Shown here: one piece after another, positions 24,701 through 32,654 of the stretch
Position numbering within the stretch: the stretch's first letter is position 1
Layout of the letters: every line of letters begins with the position of its first letter
DNA from: Paracoccaceae bacterium
Lineage (GTDB): Bacteria; Pseudomonadota; Alphaproteobacteria; Rhodobacterales; Rhodobacteraceae
DNA: 64,000 bases
NCBI GenBank assembly: GCA_024236495.1
Contig: JACKKJ010000001.1
Coordinates: 496,001 to 560,000, forward strand
Reading direction: 5' to 3'
Translations under genes and position numbers: made by a program
Notes under the pieces: generated by a model
The model's database searches: none
What the model saw: only the letters and a program-made list of their open reading frames with translations
What the model was told of the DNA's origin: nothing

Positions 24701-26149
24701 CTAGCCACGCCAGAACCGGGGCAGGATCACGACAAAGACCGACAGGAGCGACAGCCGCCCCATGACCATCGCGAGGATCATCAGTAGCTTCGCCACGTCG
24801 GGAAAGTCGATGAAGGTACCGGTCGGCGCGACCATGGGACCAAGTCCGTAGCCGATGTTCCCGATCGAGGTCCAGGAGGCGAGAACGGCGCTTTCGAAGT
24901 CGACGCCGCTTTGCAAGATCAGCACCGCGACGACGCCGAAGGTCAGGATGTAGGCGCCAAGGTAAAGGATCATGGCGTCGATCGTGTCCATGTCGACGGG
25001 GCGTCCCTGGTAGCGGATCGGCGTGATCCGGTGGGGCGCATGGATGCGCCGGATCTGCTGGTGCAGCGCCGCGAACATCAGTTGCACGCGGAAGACCGAA
25101 AGCCCCGCCGCGCTGGACCCCGAACAGGCGCCGATGATCCCCAGCCACATCGCCACGATGATGGCGAACCCGCCCCAGGCGGAAAAGGTACCCATGCCGA
25201 AGCCCGTGCTGGACATGATCGACACGAGGTTGAACAGGCTTTCGCGAAAGGCGCCTTCGGCGGCCTGGTCGGAGGTGGCGACCCGCCACAGGCTGACCGA
25301 CAGGACCGCGAAGGCGATCCAGCCCAGGTAGCCACGCACCTGCGCATCGCGCCACAGCGGCCGGGCGCTGCCCTGGACGATCTGGACGTAACGGATGTAG
25401 GGAAGGCTGCCCAGCACCATGAACAGCGCCGTCGCATAGTGTATCGCGCTCGAATAATCCGCAAAGGACGACGCCCGGGGCGAGAAGCCGCCGGTCGCGA
25501 TCGTCGCCAGCGCATGTTCCACTGCCTCGATCCGGCTCATGCCGAGGGCGGCGTAGGTTCCCATGCAGGCCAGCGTCAGCGCGACATAGACGAAGAAGAG
25601 CTGCCCCGCGATGTCGGTCGCCCGCGGCAGGACCTTGCCGAAGGTGTCGAAACCTTCGGTCCGGAAGAACTGCATCCCGCCGACGCGCATGATCGGCAGG
25701 AAGATCATCGCGACGAAGGCGATGCCCAGCCCGCCCAGCCAGTTCAGCATCGCCCGCCAAAGGTGCACGCTGACCGGCAGACTGTCGACATCGACAAAGA
25801 CCGAGGCGCCGGTGGTGGTGATGCCCGAAGCCGCCTCGAAATAGGCGTCGATCAACCTGACCTCGGGGGCGCCGATGACCATGGGCAGGGCCCCGAAGGC
25901 GGGAACCGTGAGCCATATCCCGATGGTCAGAAGAAAGGCCTGGCGGATCGACAGGCTGCTGCCCGCCCGGTTCTGGCAGGCCAGCGTCGTGAGGAACCCG
26001 AGAATCAGCGTGATCAGGGCGGATTCGAAGAAGGCGCCCGCATTGCCGCCACGGGCAAGCGCATCAACGATACCGGGCACAAGCATCGTCGCCCCGAGGA
26101 CGGACACGATGATCCCGATCACATATCCCACAGGGCGCAGGTCGATCAT
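24701..26149 (-). CDS. trkH: TrkH-type potassium transporter, copy B
   Basis: A 482-residue paralogue of the next gene, the same length, starting MIDLRPVGYVIGI. Selectivity loops are TTTGASVF, TIATGGFSPR, SIMSSTGFGM and GNIGYGLGPM. The third loop differs from copy A (SSTGF against TGTGY), so ion selectivity or gating may differ. 48 bases separate the two copies, so they are probably co-transcribed. Two TrkH subunits can share one TrkA, as in E. coli TrkG/TrkH, although there the genes are not tandem. Confidence 0.92.
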   Translation of the reverse strand: MIDLRPVGYVIGIIVSVLGATMLVPGIVDALARGGNAGAFFESALITLILGFLTTLACQNRAGSSLSIRQAFLLTIGIWLTVPAFGALPMVIGAPEVRLIDAYFEAASGITTTGASVFVDVDSLPVSVHLWRAMLNWLGGLGIAFVAMIFLPIMRVGGMQFFRTEGFDTFGKVLPRATDIAGQLFFVYVALTLACMGTYAALGMSRIEAVEHALATIATGGFSPRASSFADYSSAIHYATALFMVLGSLPYIRYVQIVQGSARPLWRDAQVRGYLGWIAFAVLSVSLWRVATSDQAAEGAFRESLFNLVSIMSSTGFGMGTFSAWGGFAIIVAMWLGIIGACSGSSAAGLSVFRVQLMFAALHQQIRRIHAPHRITPIRYQGRPVDMDTIDAMILYLGAYILTFGVVAVLILQSGVDFESAVLASWTSIGNIGYGLGPMVAPTGTFIDFPDVAKLLMILAMVMGRLSLLSVFVVILPRFWRG

Positions 26150-26242
26150 GATGCGAGAGGCTTGGAGCGCGGCGGCCAAGCTGTCAAGAGCGGTCGCACC
26201 GGCAGGCCCCACAACGCGACGGCCTGCGGCCCCCCGTTGCGG

Positions 26243-27340
26243 TCAGCCCGCCTTGTGAAGCGATGCGAACAGCCGCGGATCGATGCTTTCGGATACGAAG
26301 GTCGGCCCTTCGGTCAGGATCGACACCGCATCGTGCGAATGCAGGCTTTCCTGATGGCTGGCCACCACGCGGAAATCGCCGATCCGTTCGTCGGCCAGAA
26401 GGCGCTCGGCAAAGCTGCGCGCCGCGTCCTCGACGAAGATCGGGTTGGCGGCGTTGAGTTCGGCAAAGGCTTGTTCGTCCTCGCGCTTGACCATCACCTG
26501 CGTCTCGGTCGGCACCGCCGCCCGCGCAAGGTCGATCAGGTCTTCGTACCAAAGCCGCCGCCCGCCATTCTCCACCGCCGATATCCGCGCGACAGAGCGT
26601 TGCGAATGCGGCGTCGCCAGTTGACCGCGCGACTGCCGGGCATGCTCTGACAGTTCCAGCGAACAGGGGCAGGTCGAGGAATAGACATAGTCTAGGTGGA
26701 TGATCCGGTTGCGCACGCCGTCGCGTTCCACCAGTTCCAGCGCGATATCGTAATACTGCCACCCGGTCAGGCCGGAGCGCAGCGATTCCACCCGCGCGGG
26801 GAAGGAAAACCGCATCATCAGGCGGGCGTCGATACTGTCGTGGTCGGTCTTGTAGTCCTGAAGGACCGCTTCGAGGACCGAGAAGGAAAAGGTACGTTCG
26901 GCATGGGCATAGAAGGACCGCATGATGCGGCTCATGTTGATGCCCTTCTTCTCGCCGATCAGGCTGACCGTCCCCGTCACCGAGGTCTCCAGCGTGATGT
27001 CGCCGCCGTCACGGGTGTGGAAGCGGATCGGCAGGCGGAAGTTGGATATGCCGACATGCTGGATCTGCGCCCTGGCCCCGACGATCAGGCTGGACGGCCC
27101 GTTCTGCAGATCGGGCATCGAGGCGCGATAGTCTGTGTCCGCCCGGAAGTCGTCGGGATAGACGCGCGACAGGTCGGGGTAGTTCCCGACTTCGCGCCCC
27201 GGCAAAAGCCGCGCGATGGCAGGATCGAGACGCGCGACCTCGGTCGGGTCCGCCTGCGCGGCCCAGCGGCGCAACAGCCAAAGCGCCTCCTCGGCGTCGG
27301 CACGCTCGGGTTCGCGGTCAATCTCGCCCACGAAATTCAT
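26243..27340 (-). CDS. folE2: GTP cyclohydrolase I of the FolE2 (type IB) family
   Basis: A 365-residue enzyme making 7,8-dihydroneopterin triphosphate from GTP for folate (and queuosine-type) pathways. Signatures are YPDLSRVYP, GARAQIQHVGISNFRLPI, GEKKGINMSRIMRSFYAH, the metal cysteine in SSTCPCSLELSEHAR and RGQLATPHSQRS. Start 27340 is preferred over 27346 because GGGAG then has a normal 6-base spacing. FolE2 accepts metals other than zinc and often replaces FolE when zinc is scarce. No classical folE lies in this window. A Zur site upstream is not evident. Confidence 0.95.
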   Translation of the reverse strand: MNFVGEIDREPERADAEEALWLLRRWAAQADPTEVARLDPAIARLLPGREVGNYPDLSRVYPDDFRADTDYRASMPDLQNGPSSLIVGARAQIQHVGISNFRLPIRFHTRDGGDITLETSVTGTVSLIGEKKGINMSRIMRSFYAHAERTFSFSVLEAVLQDYKTDHDSIDARLMMRFSFPARVESLRSGLTGWQYYDIALELVERDGVRNRIIHLDYVYSSTCPCSLELSEHARQSRGQLATPHSQRSVARISAVENGGRRLWYEDLIDLARAAVPTETQVMVKREDEQAFAELNAANPIFVEDAARSFAERLLADERIGDFRVVASHQESLHSHDAVSILTEGPTFVSESIDPRLFASLHKAG

Positions 27341-27437
27341 CGGCATCTCCCAGGCCCCAGGGGGGAATGTCGCATTATGTGGGTGCGGGGCGGCTCTTGT
27401 CCAACCCTACACGAACAGTTGCGACGTTATTGCGACG

Positions 27438-28613
27438 TCATACCTGCGCCAGTGCCTGACCGATATCCGCCAGTAGATCTTCCGGGTCTTCAAGCCCGAC
27501 CGAGAGGCGCACGAGGCCGGGCGTGATGCCCAGCATGGCCTTCTGTTCGGCCGGCAGCCGCTGATGGGTGGTCGTCGCCGGATGGGTGATGATCGATTTG
27601 GAATCACCGAGGTTGTTGGAAATCTTGACGATCTCCAGCGCGTTGAGGAACCGGAACGCCCCCGCCTGCCCGCCCGCGACCTCAAGGGTCACGACGGTGC
27701 CGCCAGCGCCCATCTGCGCCATCGCGATGGCGTGCTGAGCGTGACCCGCAAGCCCGGGGTAGATCACCCGCGCGAGCTTTTCGTGCCCCTCCAGCGCCGT
27801 TGCGATCCCAAGCGCAGAAGCCGCCTGCTGCCGCACGCGAAGATCCAGCGTCTCCATCCCCTTGAGCATCACCCAGGCGTTGAACGGGCTCAGCGCCGCG
27901 CCGGTGTGTTTCAGGTAGGGCTCAAGCACCTTGCGGATGAACTGCCGGGTGCCGCAGACGATCCCGCCAAGGCAGCGGCCGGACCCGTCGATATGCTTGG
28001 TGGCCGAATAGACGACGACATCGGCGCCCAGTTCCACCGCCTTCGAGAAGGTGGGCGTGGCAAAGACGTTGTCGACGATGACGGTGGCGCCGACCGCATG
28101 GGCGATTTCCGCCACCGACTTCACATCGATGACCTCAAGCGTCGGGTTCGACACGGATTCCAGAAAGACCGCCTTGGTGCCGACGCGCATCGCGCCCCGC
28201 CACTGGTCAAGGTCGGTGCCATCGACAAGCGTCACCTCTACCCCGAAACGTCCAAGAATCTCCAGGACGTAAAGGCAGGACCCGAACAGCGCCCGCGCCG
28301 CGACGACGTGGTCGCCCGCCTTCAGCATGGAGCTCAGCGCGCCGTTTACCGCCGCCATGCCCGATGCGGTGGCAAAGGCGTCCTCGGTTCCCTCGATCGC
28401 GGCCATGCGTTCTTCGAAGATGCGCACGGTCGGATTGCCGTAACGCGCATAGATGAATTCGTCCGGCCCGCTTTCGATGAACCGCGCCTCGGCTTGTTCG
28501 GCGCTGTCATAGACGAAGCCCTGGGTCAGAAAGATCGCCTCCGACATTTCGCCATACTGGCTGCGGCGGGCGCCGGCGTGGATCAGTTTCGTGCGCGTCT
28601 TCCAGTCGGTCAT
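27438..28613 (-). CDS. metZ: O-succinylhomoserine sulfhydrylase
   Basis: A 391-residue Cys/Met-metabolism PLP enzyme making homocysteine from O-succinylhomoserine and sulfide. It has SEAIFLTQGFVYDSAEQAE, ARYGNPTVR, the PLP aspartate in VDNVFATP and the lysine in YSATKHIDGSGR (about 202), then SNNLGDSKSIITHPATTTH. CCGGAGGAAC precedes the ATG. The 5' leader carries a SAM-II riboswitch and an intrinsic terminator, so high S-adenosylmethionine should shut it off. The choice of succinyl over acetyl ester rests on the MetZ-like length and motifs. Confidence 0.94.
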   Translation of the reverse strand: MTDWKTRTKLIHAGARRSQYGEMSEAIFLTQGFVYDSAEQAEARFIESGPDEFIYARYGNPTVRIFEERMAAIEGTEDAFATASGMAAVNGALSSMLKAGDHVVAARALFGSCLYVLEILGRFGVEVTLVDGTDLDQWRGAMRVGTKAVFLESVSNPTLEVIDVKSVAEIAHAVGATVIVDNVFATPTFSKAVELGADVVVYSATKHIDGSGRCLGGIVCGTRQFIRKVLEPYLKHTGAALSPFNAWVMLKGMETLDLRVRQQAASALGIATALEGHEKLARVIYPGLAGHAQHAIAMAQMGAGGTVVTLEVAGGQAGAFRFLNALEIVKISNNLGDSKSIITHPATTTHQRLPAEQKAMLGITPGLVRLSVGLEDPEDLLADIGQALAQV

Positions 28614-28631
28614 GGCCGTTCCTCCGGCAAC

Positions 28632-28660
28632 AAAAAGCCCCCACCGGGACGGGTGGGGGC
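28632..28660 (-). terminator. riboswitch-controlled terminator in the metZ leader
   Basis: On the minus strand a 9-bp stem (GCCCCCACC, loop CGTCCC, GGTGGGGGC) is followed by TTTTTG, only 18 bases before the metZ ATG and just after the SAM-II aptamer. Such a terminator in a leader points to transcriptional attenuation. Confidence 0.85.
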
Positions 28661-28670
28661 ACGAATGCCA

Positions 28671-28731
28671 CCGACCTTTTTAGCGGCATGTTTAACGTGG
28701 CCCGCAATCCGGTGAACAAATCGCCACGACC
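28671..28731 (-). ncRNA. SAM-II riboswitch aptamer upstream of metZ
   Basis: Read on the minus strand, the leader has the SAM-II order: GGTCGTGGCGATTTG, then GCCAC closing the P1 helix (GTGGC 28727-28723 with GCCAC 28701-28697), then GTTAAACATGCC and GCTAAAAAGG, the conserved pseudoknot strand. SAM-II elements bind S-adenosylmethionine and are typical of alphaproteobacterial metA, metX and metZ leaders. Both gene and downstream terminator agree. This was identified by motif, not by a covariance search. Confidence 0.9.
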
Positions 28732-28832
28732 GCGCGATAGCGCGAACCGGAGGCAGGGTCAACAGCCAGCCGGGGGCTTGCCCGCGCCTGCCCGATCGGA
28801 AAGACTGCCGCGGCAACCCGAAGGAGTCCCCA

Positions 28833-29087
28833 ATGACGCGCCGCCTTGCCCTTGCCCTGCTGCCGCTTGCCGCCTGTGCCACGGCCACGCCTGACCCGCA
28901 GGTGGGATCGGTGAGCCACGGTGGCGACACCTATGCCATTCACGCCAGCGCCGGCGATCCGTCGGTCTGGAAGTTGGTGATCGACGGCCAGACGGTGCTT
29001 TGCCGCGCCGCGACAGAGAGGGATTGCTACTGGTCGCTCAGGAACTTCCTTGCCAGCCGCGCCGCGCTGGACGATCTGCCAGGCTGA
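28833..29087 (+). CDS. small putative lipoprotein
   Basis: An 84-residue protein with a lipoprotein signal: MTRRLALALLPLAAC, lipobox LAAC with the cysteine at residue 15. The mature part of about 70 residues has two more cysteines (VLCRAA, RDCYWS) that could form a disulfide in the periplasm. GAAGGAG precedes the ATG. I recognise no domain. It is convergent with the nuclease gene at 29136. Confidence 0.75.
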   Translation: MTRRLALALLPLAACATATPDPQVGSVSHGGDTYAIHASAGDPSVWKLVIDGQTVLCRAATERDCYWSLRNFLASRAALDDLPG

Positions 29088-29135
29088 ACACCGCCCGGTG
29101 TTCGCCGGGAAAAGGTCAATCGCACCCGCCCGGGC

Positions 29136-29693
29136 TCAATCGAGGTCGAGCCAGAGCGCCCCCTCGCGATAGCCGCCGCGGACAAGATGTCCGGGCGTAG
29201 CAACCTCCGGGTGGTCGGCCGCCCAGTCGCGATAGCGGTCGTTCGAAACGATGCGCGCGCCAAGATCGCGCGCGGCGCCAAGGATCGCCGGATCGGCGGG
29301 CGTACCCTTGCCGACGACAAGGATCCGGTCGAGGGGCAGACCCAGGATCTGGCTGAAGGCCCGTTCGTTCATGTACTTGCCCGAGATCAGGTAGCCCGCG
29401 TTGGCGTCGAAGGCGACGCCCGGCGAGTATCCCAGCGACGACAGCGTAAGGACAACCTCCCGAACAACGCCGATGTCGGCCACATTGTCGCGCCAGTGCA
29501 TGACGTTCGAGCCGTCGACGACGATGTGCCGCGGCACCCGCCTTGGTCGCGCCGCCCGCGCCCGGAAAAGAAGGACAGTCGCCCCAAGGGCGCAGGGGAC
29601 CGCGAGGATCGCAAGATCAGCCCAACCGGGCACGGCAAAGGCCGCGCAAAGGGCAACGAGCGAGACGAAAAGCAATCCGGCCGGCATGTTCAT
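29136..29693 (-). CDS. membrane-anchored NYN/Zc3h12a-like ribonuclease domain protein
   Basis: A 185-residue protein. Two hydrophobic segments (about 3-20 and 25-44) are followed by a PIN-like domain of the Zc3h12a/NYN type. The strand end HIVVDGSNVMHW supplies the first acidic residue, VAFDANAGYLISG follows, and GKGTPADPAILGAARDLGARIVSNDRYRDW supplies the later acids. Such domains cut single-stranded RNA with Mg. The start may be 29693 or 29687; neither has a strong ribosome-binding site. A membrane-tethered RNase is unusual; the RNA target is unknown. Confidence 0.72.
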   Translation of the reverse strand: MNMPAGLLFVSLVALCAAFAVPGWADLAILAVPCALGATVLLFRARAARPRRVPRHIVVDGSNVMHWRDNVADIGVVREVVLTLSSLGYSPGVAFDANAGYLISGKYMNERAFSQILGLPLDRILVVGKGTPADPAILGAARDLGARIVSNDRYRDWAADHPEVATPGHLVRGGYREGALWLDLD

Positions 29694-29743
29694 CGCGCGA
29701 AGCTAGCGCGCGCCGGGATCGCCCGCAATCGCGAAACCCGGGC

Positions 29744-30349
29744 TCAGCCGTCGGTCCCGTCCTCGATCCCGTAACGCTTCAGAAGGCCGCCTTGCGCCAT
29801 GAAGAAGATGAAGATGGCGGCGGTCAGCCCGAAGGTCTTGAAATTGACCCAGGCCTGGTCGGACATGGTGCGCCAGATGACCTCGTTCAGGACCGCGAGC
29901 CCCGCGAAGAACAGCGCCAGCCGCCGCGTCAGGACCATCCAGCCCTCGTGACGGAGCGGCATCGCTTCTTCCAGCACGAGGGCGAGATAGGACTTGCCGC
30001 GCAACAGGCCGAAGCCGAGGACACCGGCGAAAAGCAGGTAGATCATCGTCGGCTTCATCTTGAAGAAGCGTTCGTCGTTGAACCAGACCGAGAGCCCGCC
30101 GAAGACGATCACCAGGACGAGCGTCGCGATCTGCATGGGCGCGATCCGCCCCGTCAACCGCCAGAGCGCGGCGGTCGTGAGGATCATCAACGGGATGAAA
30201 AGCGCGGTGGCGAGGATGAAGCCGCCGTAGGTCGCCCCGCCAAGGGTGACCTCGACACCCTTGAAACGGGTGAAGGCTACGAAGAACGCAAGCACCGGCC
30301 CCAGTTCCAGCCCCAGCTTCAGCCACGGATTGATCTTGCGCGCCGCCAT
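29744..30349 (-). CDS. yciB: inner-membrane septation protein A (YciB/IspZ family)
   Basis: A 201-residue protein with five to six transmembrane helices, the family opening KLGLELGPVLAFFVAF and the conserved KPTMIYLLFAGVLGFGLL, LRHEGWMVLTRRLALFF and NEVIWRTMSDQAWVNFKTFG. YciB acts in envelope maintenance and septation. It is three bases from the stop-side neighbour (EamA gene at 30353), so the two are co-transcribed. Confidence 0.93.
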   Translation of the reverse strand: MAARKINPWLKLGLELGPVLAFFVAFTRFKGVEVTLGGATYGGFILATALFIPLMILTTAALWRLTGRIAPMQIATLVLVIVFGGLSVWFNDERFFKMKPTMIYLLFAGVLGFGLLRGKSYLALVLEEAMPLRHEGWMVLTRRLALFFAGLAVLNEVIWRTMSDQAWVNFKTFGLTAAIFIFFMAQGGLLKRYGIEDGTDG

Positions 30350-30352
30350 CCC

Positions 30353-31255
30353 TTACCCCGCCAGTTTCACCACCGCGGCCCCGGCCGCGATCAGTACCAT
30401 CAGGCCAAGCCTGCGCGGGCCGACCCTTTCCCCCAGCATCAGCCAGCCGATCAGCGCGGCAAAGACGGTGGAGGTTTCCCGCAATACCGCCGCCTCCCCC
30501 ACCTTGTCGAGCCTTGTCGCCAGCATGAAGGCGCCGAAGCTTGCCCAGGCGACCAGCGCGCCCAGGATTCCCAGCCGCAGAAGGCCGGGCACCGCCGAAG
30601 CCGGGAGCCGGCGCCAGCGCCGGAAGGTCACGGCAGGCATGAAAAGCCCGTCGACCAGGAAGAACCAGGCGAGGAACGTGAAGGGGTCGGCCGTCGCGCG
30701 GATGCCCCAGGCGTCATAGGTCGAATAAAGCGCCACGAAGCCCCCGGTGACAAGCGCGAGCCCGAGCGCCGGAATCAGCGTCTCGCGGCCCTCGGTGAGG
30801 GTGCGGAGATTGTAGATCGCGAACCCCCAGATCCCCGCGACAAGGATCCCCACACCCGCCCATTGGCCGGGGGTGAAATGTTCGCCGAGGAAGAGCATCG
30901 CGCCGAGCACCGTGAAAAGCGGCGCGGTTCCGCGGACCACGGGATAGACGACGGTATAGGCGCCCCGCGCATAGGTGGCGGCCTGGGTCATCTTGTAGCC
31001 CGCATGGATGACGAAGGCCCCGGCGAGGATCGGCCAGAGATGCGGCTCTGGCCAGGGGACGACGAATAGCGCAAGCGGCAGCGCCATTGCCGCATAGGCC
31101 GCATCGATCGCCGCGCGGGTCAGCCAGGGGTCGTAGCGGCCCTTCTGCAAGGCGCCGAAAAGCGCATGGCTGAACGCGGCCCAGAGCGCCAGTGCCATGG
31201 CCAGCCGATGCCCCGCCCCGGTCCCTTCGAGGGAAACCAGCCAGTCGCTCAGCAT
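30353..31255 (-). CDS. EamA-family drug/metabolite transporter
   Basis: A 300-residue protein with ten predicted helices in two EamA repeats. Conserved features include HALFGALQKGRYDPWL in helix 1, the VVRGTAPLFTVLGAMLFLGE repeat-end and ETSTVFAALIGWLMLGERVG in the second repeat. The transported substrate is unknown. It lies between ftsY and yciB on one strand, with a repeat copy in the ftsY gap. An internal ATG at 31198 is a possible shorter start. Confidence 0.86.
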   Translation of the reverse strand: MLSDWLVSLEGTGAGHRLAMALALWAAFSHALFGALQKGRYDPWLTRAAIDAAYAAMALPLALFVVPWPEPHLWPILAGAFVIHAGYKMTQAATYARGAYTVVYPVVRGTAPLFTVLGAMLFLGEHFTPGQWAGVGILVAGIWGFAIYNLRTLTEGRETLIPALGLALVTGGFVALYSTYDAWGIRATADPFTFLAWFFLVDGLFMPAVTFRRWRRLPASAVPGLLRLGILGALVAWASFGAFMLATRLDKVGEAAVLRETSTVFAALIGWLMLGERVGPRRLGLMVLIAAGAAVVKLAG

Positions 31256-31265
31256 GCGTCAGGCG

Positions 31266-31312
31266 CCGGGGGCACCGCCCCCGGACCCCCGAGGTATTTC
31301 GGGCAAGATGAA
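31266..31312 (+). repeat. intergenic hairpin repeat, copy 2
   Basis: An 8-bp stem CCGGGGGC/GCCCCCGG with loop ACC, then ACCCCCGAGGTATTT and GGGCAAGATGAA. It sits between the ftsY stop and the EamA start and, like copy 1, runs antisense to them. The tail is nearly identical to copy 1. Confidence 0.8.
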
Positions 31313-31331
31313 ACCGGCGGGGGCATCGGGA

Positions 31332-32540
31332 TCAGTCCTCGGACCCCACCAGCGCACGCGCGAAATCCTGCGGGTCGAAGGGTGCGAGGTCGTCGATCTG
31401 TTCTCCGACACCGATCGCGTGGATCGGCAGGCCGAAACGGTCGGCGAGCGCCACCAGCACGCCGCCCTTCGCGGTGCCGTCGAGCTTGGTCATGACGAGG
31501 CCCGAGACATCGGCGAGCTTGCGGAAGATCTCCACCTGGGAGATTGCGTTCTGGCCGGTGGTCGCGTCGAGGACAAGAAGTGTGTTGTGAGGGGCGGAAG
31601 CGTCCTTCTTGCGGATGACACGGACGATCTTGGCCAGTTCCTCCATCAGGTCCTGCCGGTTCTGCAGCCGTCCCGCGGTGTCGATCAGCAGAAGGTCCGC
31701 GCCGTCGCGTTCGGCACGGTCCATCGCATCGAAGGCAAGGCTTGCGGGGTCCGACCCCTCGGGGGCGGTCAGGACCGGCACGCCTGCGCGGGTGCCCCAG
31801 ACCTGCAGCTGCTCGACGGCGGCGGCACGAAAGGTGTCGCCGGCGGCGATCACGACCTTCTTGCCGGCGGCGCGGAACTGGCTGGCAAGCTTGCCGATCG
31901 TCGTCGTCTTGCCCGATCCGTTCACGCCGACGACCAGGACGACCTGGGGCGTCTTCGCATAGATCGGCAAAGGGCGCGCCACGGGGTCCATGATCCGGGC
32001 GATCTCGGCGGCCAGCAGGCCCTTGATCTCGGCAACCGAAAGCCTGCGACCCATCCGGCCCTCGGCAAGGTTCGCCGTCACGCGAAGCGCCGTCTCGACC
32101 CCCATGTCGGCCTGGATCAGGAGTTCCTCCAGGCTTTCGAGCATCGCGTCGTCCAGCACCCGGCGCGGCGCGGCGCTTTCGCCGCGACCGAACAGGCGGC
32201 CCAGGAAACCCGGCCGTTCGGCAAGCGGCGCCGAGGCCGGGACGCCGGGCGCGGGGGTGTCGGCAGCGGGGGTGTCGGGCGCCTCTTGAGGGACTTCGGT
32301 CGGCGCCCCGTCCGGTGCCTCGGCGGGGGGCGGCGGAACCTCGGCGGGCGCCGGGACCGGCGTTTCGGCGGGCGGTTCGGGCAGTTCGCGCGGGGCGGGT
32401 TCGGGCGCAGGTTCGGGCAAAGCTTGCGACGCGGCTTCGGGGGCCGGTTCGGGCGCTTCGGCGACGATCGCCTCCAGCCCCTCTTCCAGCTTCGAGGAAG
32501 ATTTGAAGAGCCGTTCCTTCAGTTTCGTGAAAAACGCCAT
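31332..32540 (-). CDS. ftsY: signal recognition particle receptor
   Basis: A 402-residue FtsY. About 105 N-terminal residues form an acidic, Pro/Ala/Glu-rich A domain that aids membrane contact. The N domain follows (LDDAMLESLEELLIQADMG), then the SRP GTPase G domain with GVNGSGKTTTIGKLA (P-loop, about 205), DTFRAAAVEQL, LLIDTAGRLQN and TKLDGTAKGG. It docks ribosome-SRP complexes at the Sec translocon. The start at 32540 (MAFFTKLKERLFKSSSKL) is standard. The frame runs open to 33560 but that stretch is opposite the AlkB-like gene and is rejected. Confidence 0.95.
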   Translation of the reverse strand: MAFFTKLKERLFKSSSKLEEGLEAIVAEAPEPAPEAASQALPEPAPEPAPRELPEPPAETPVPAPAEVPPPPAEAPDGAPTEVPQEAPDTPAADTPAPGVPASAPLAERPGFLGRLFGRGESAAPRRVLDDAMLESLEELLIQADMGVETALRVTANLAEGRMGRRLSVAEIKGLLAAEIARIMDPVARPLPIYAKTPQVVLVVGVNGSGKTTTIGKLASQFRAAGKKVVIAAGDTFRAAAVEQLQVWGTRAGVPVLTAPEGSDPASLAFDAMDRAERDGADLLLIDTAGRLQNRQDLMEELAKIVRVIRKKDASAPHNTLLVLDATTGQNAISQVEIFRKLADVSGLVMTKLDGTAKGGVLVALADRFGLPIHAIGVGEQIDDLAPFDPQDFARALVGSED

Positions 32541-32654
32541 TGCGCACCCCGTCCGTGATCTTCCCCACCTAGTCTTTTTGCCCCGGGGATGGAAGAGTGA
32601 CGCCAGTCCCGCGCGAGATCGCGCGCGGTTGCCAGTTCCGAGGACCGCCGATAC

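Noticed and set aside
27341..27437. Zur operator before folE2
   Set aside because: FolE2 is often zinc-regulated, but no convincing palindrome of the Zur type is visible; only a direct repeat GCGACGTTATT/GCGACGTCATA was seen.
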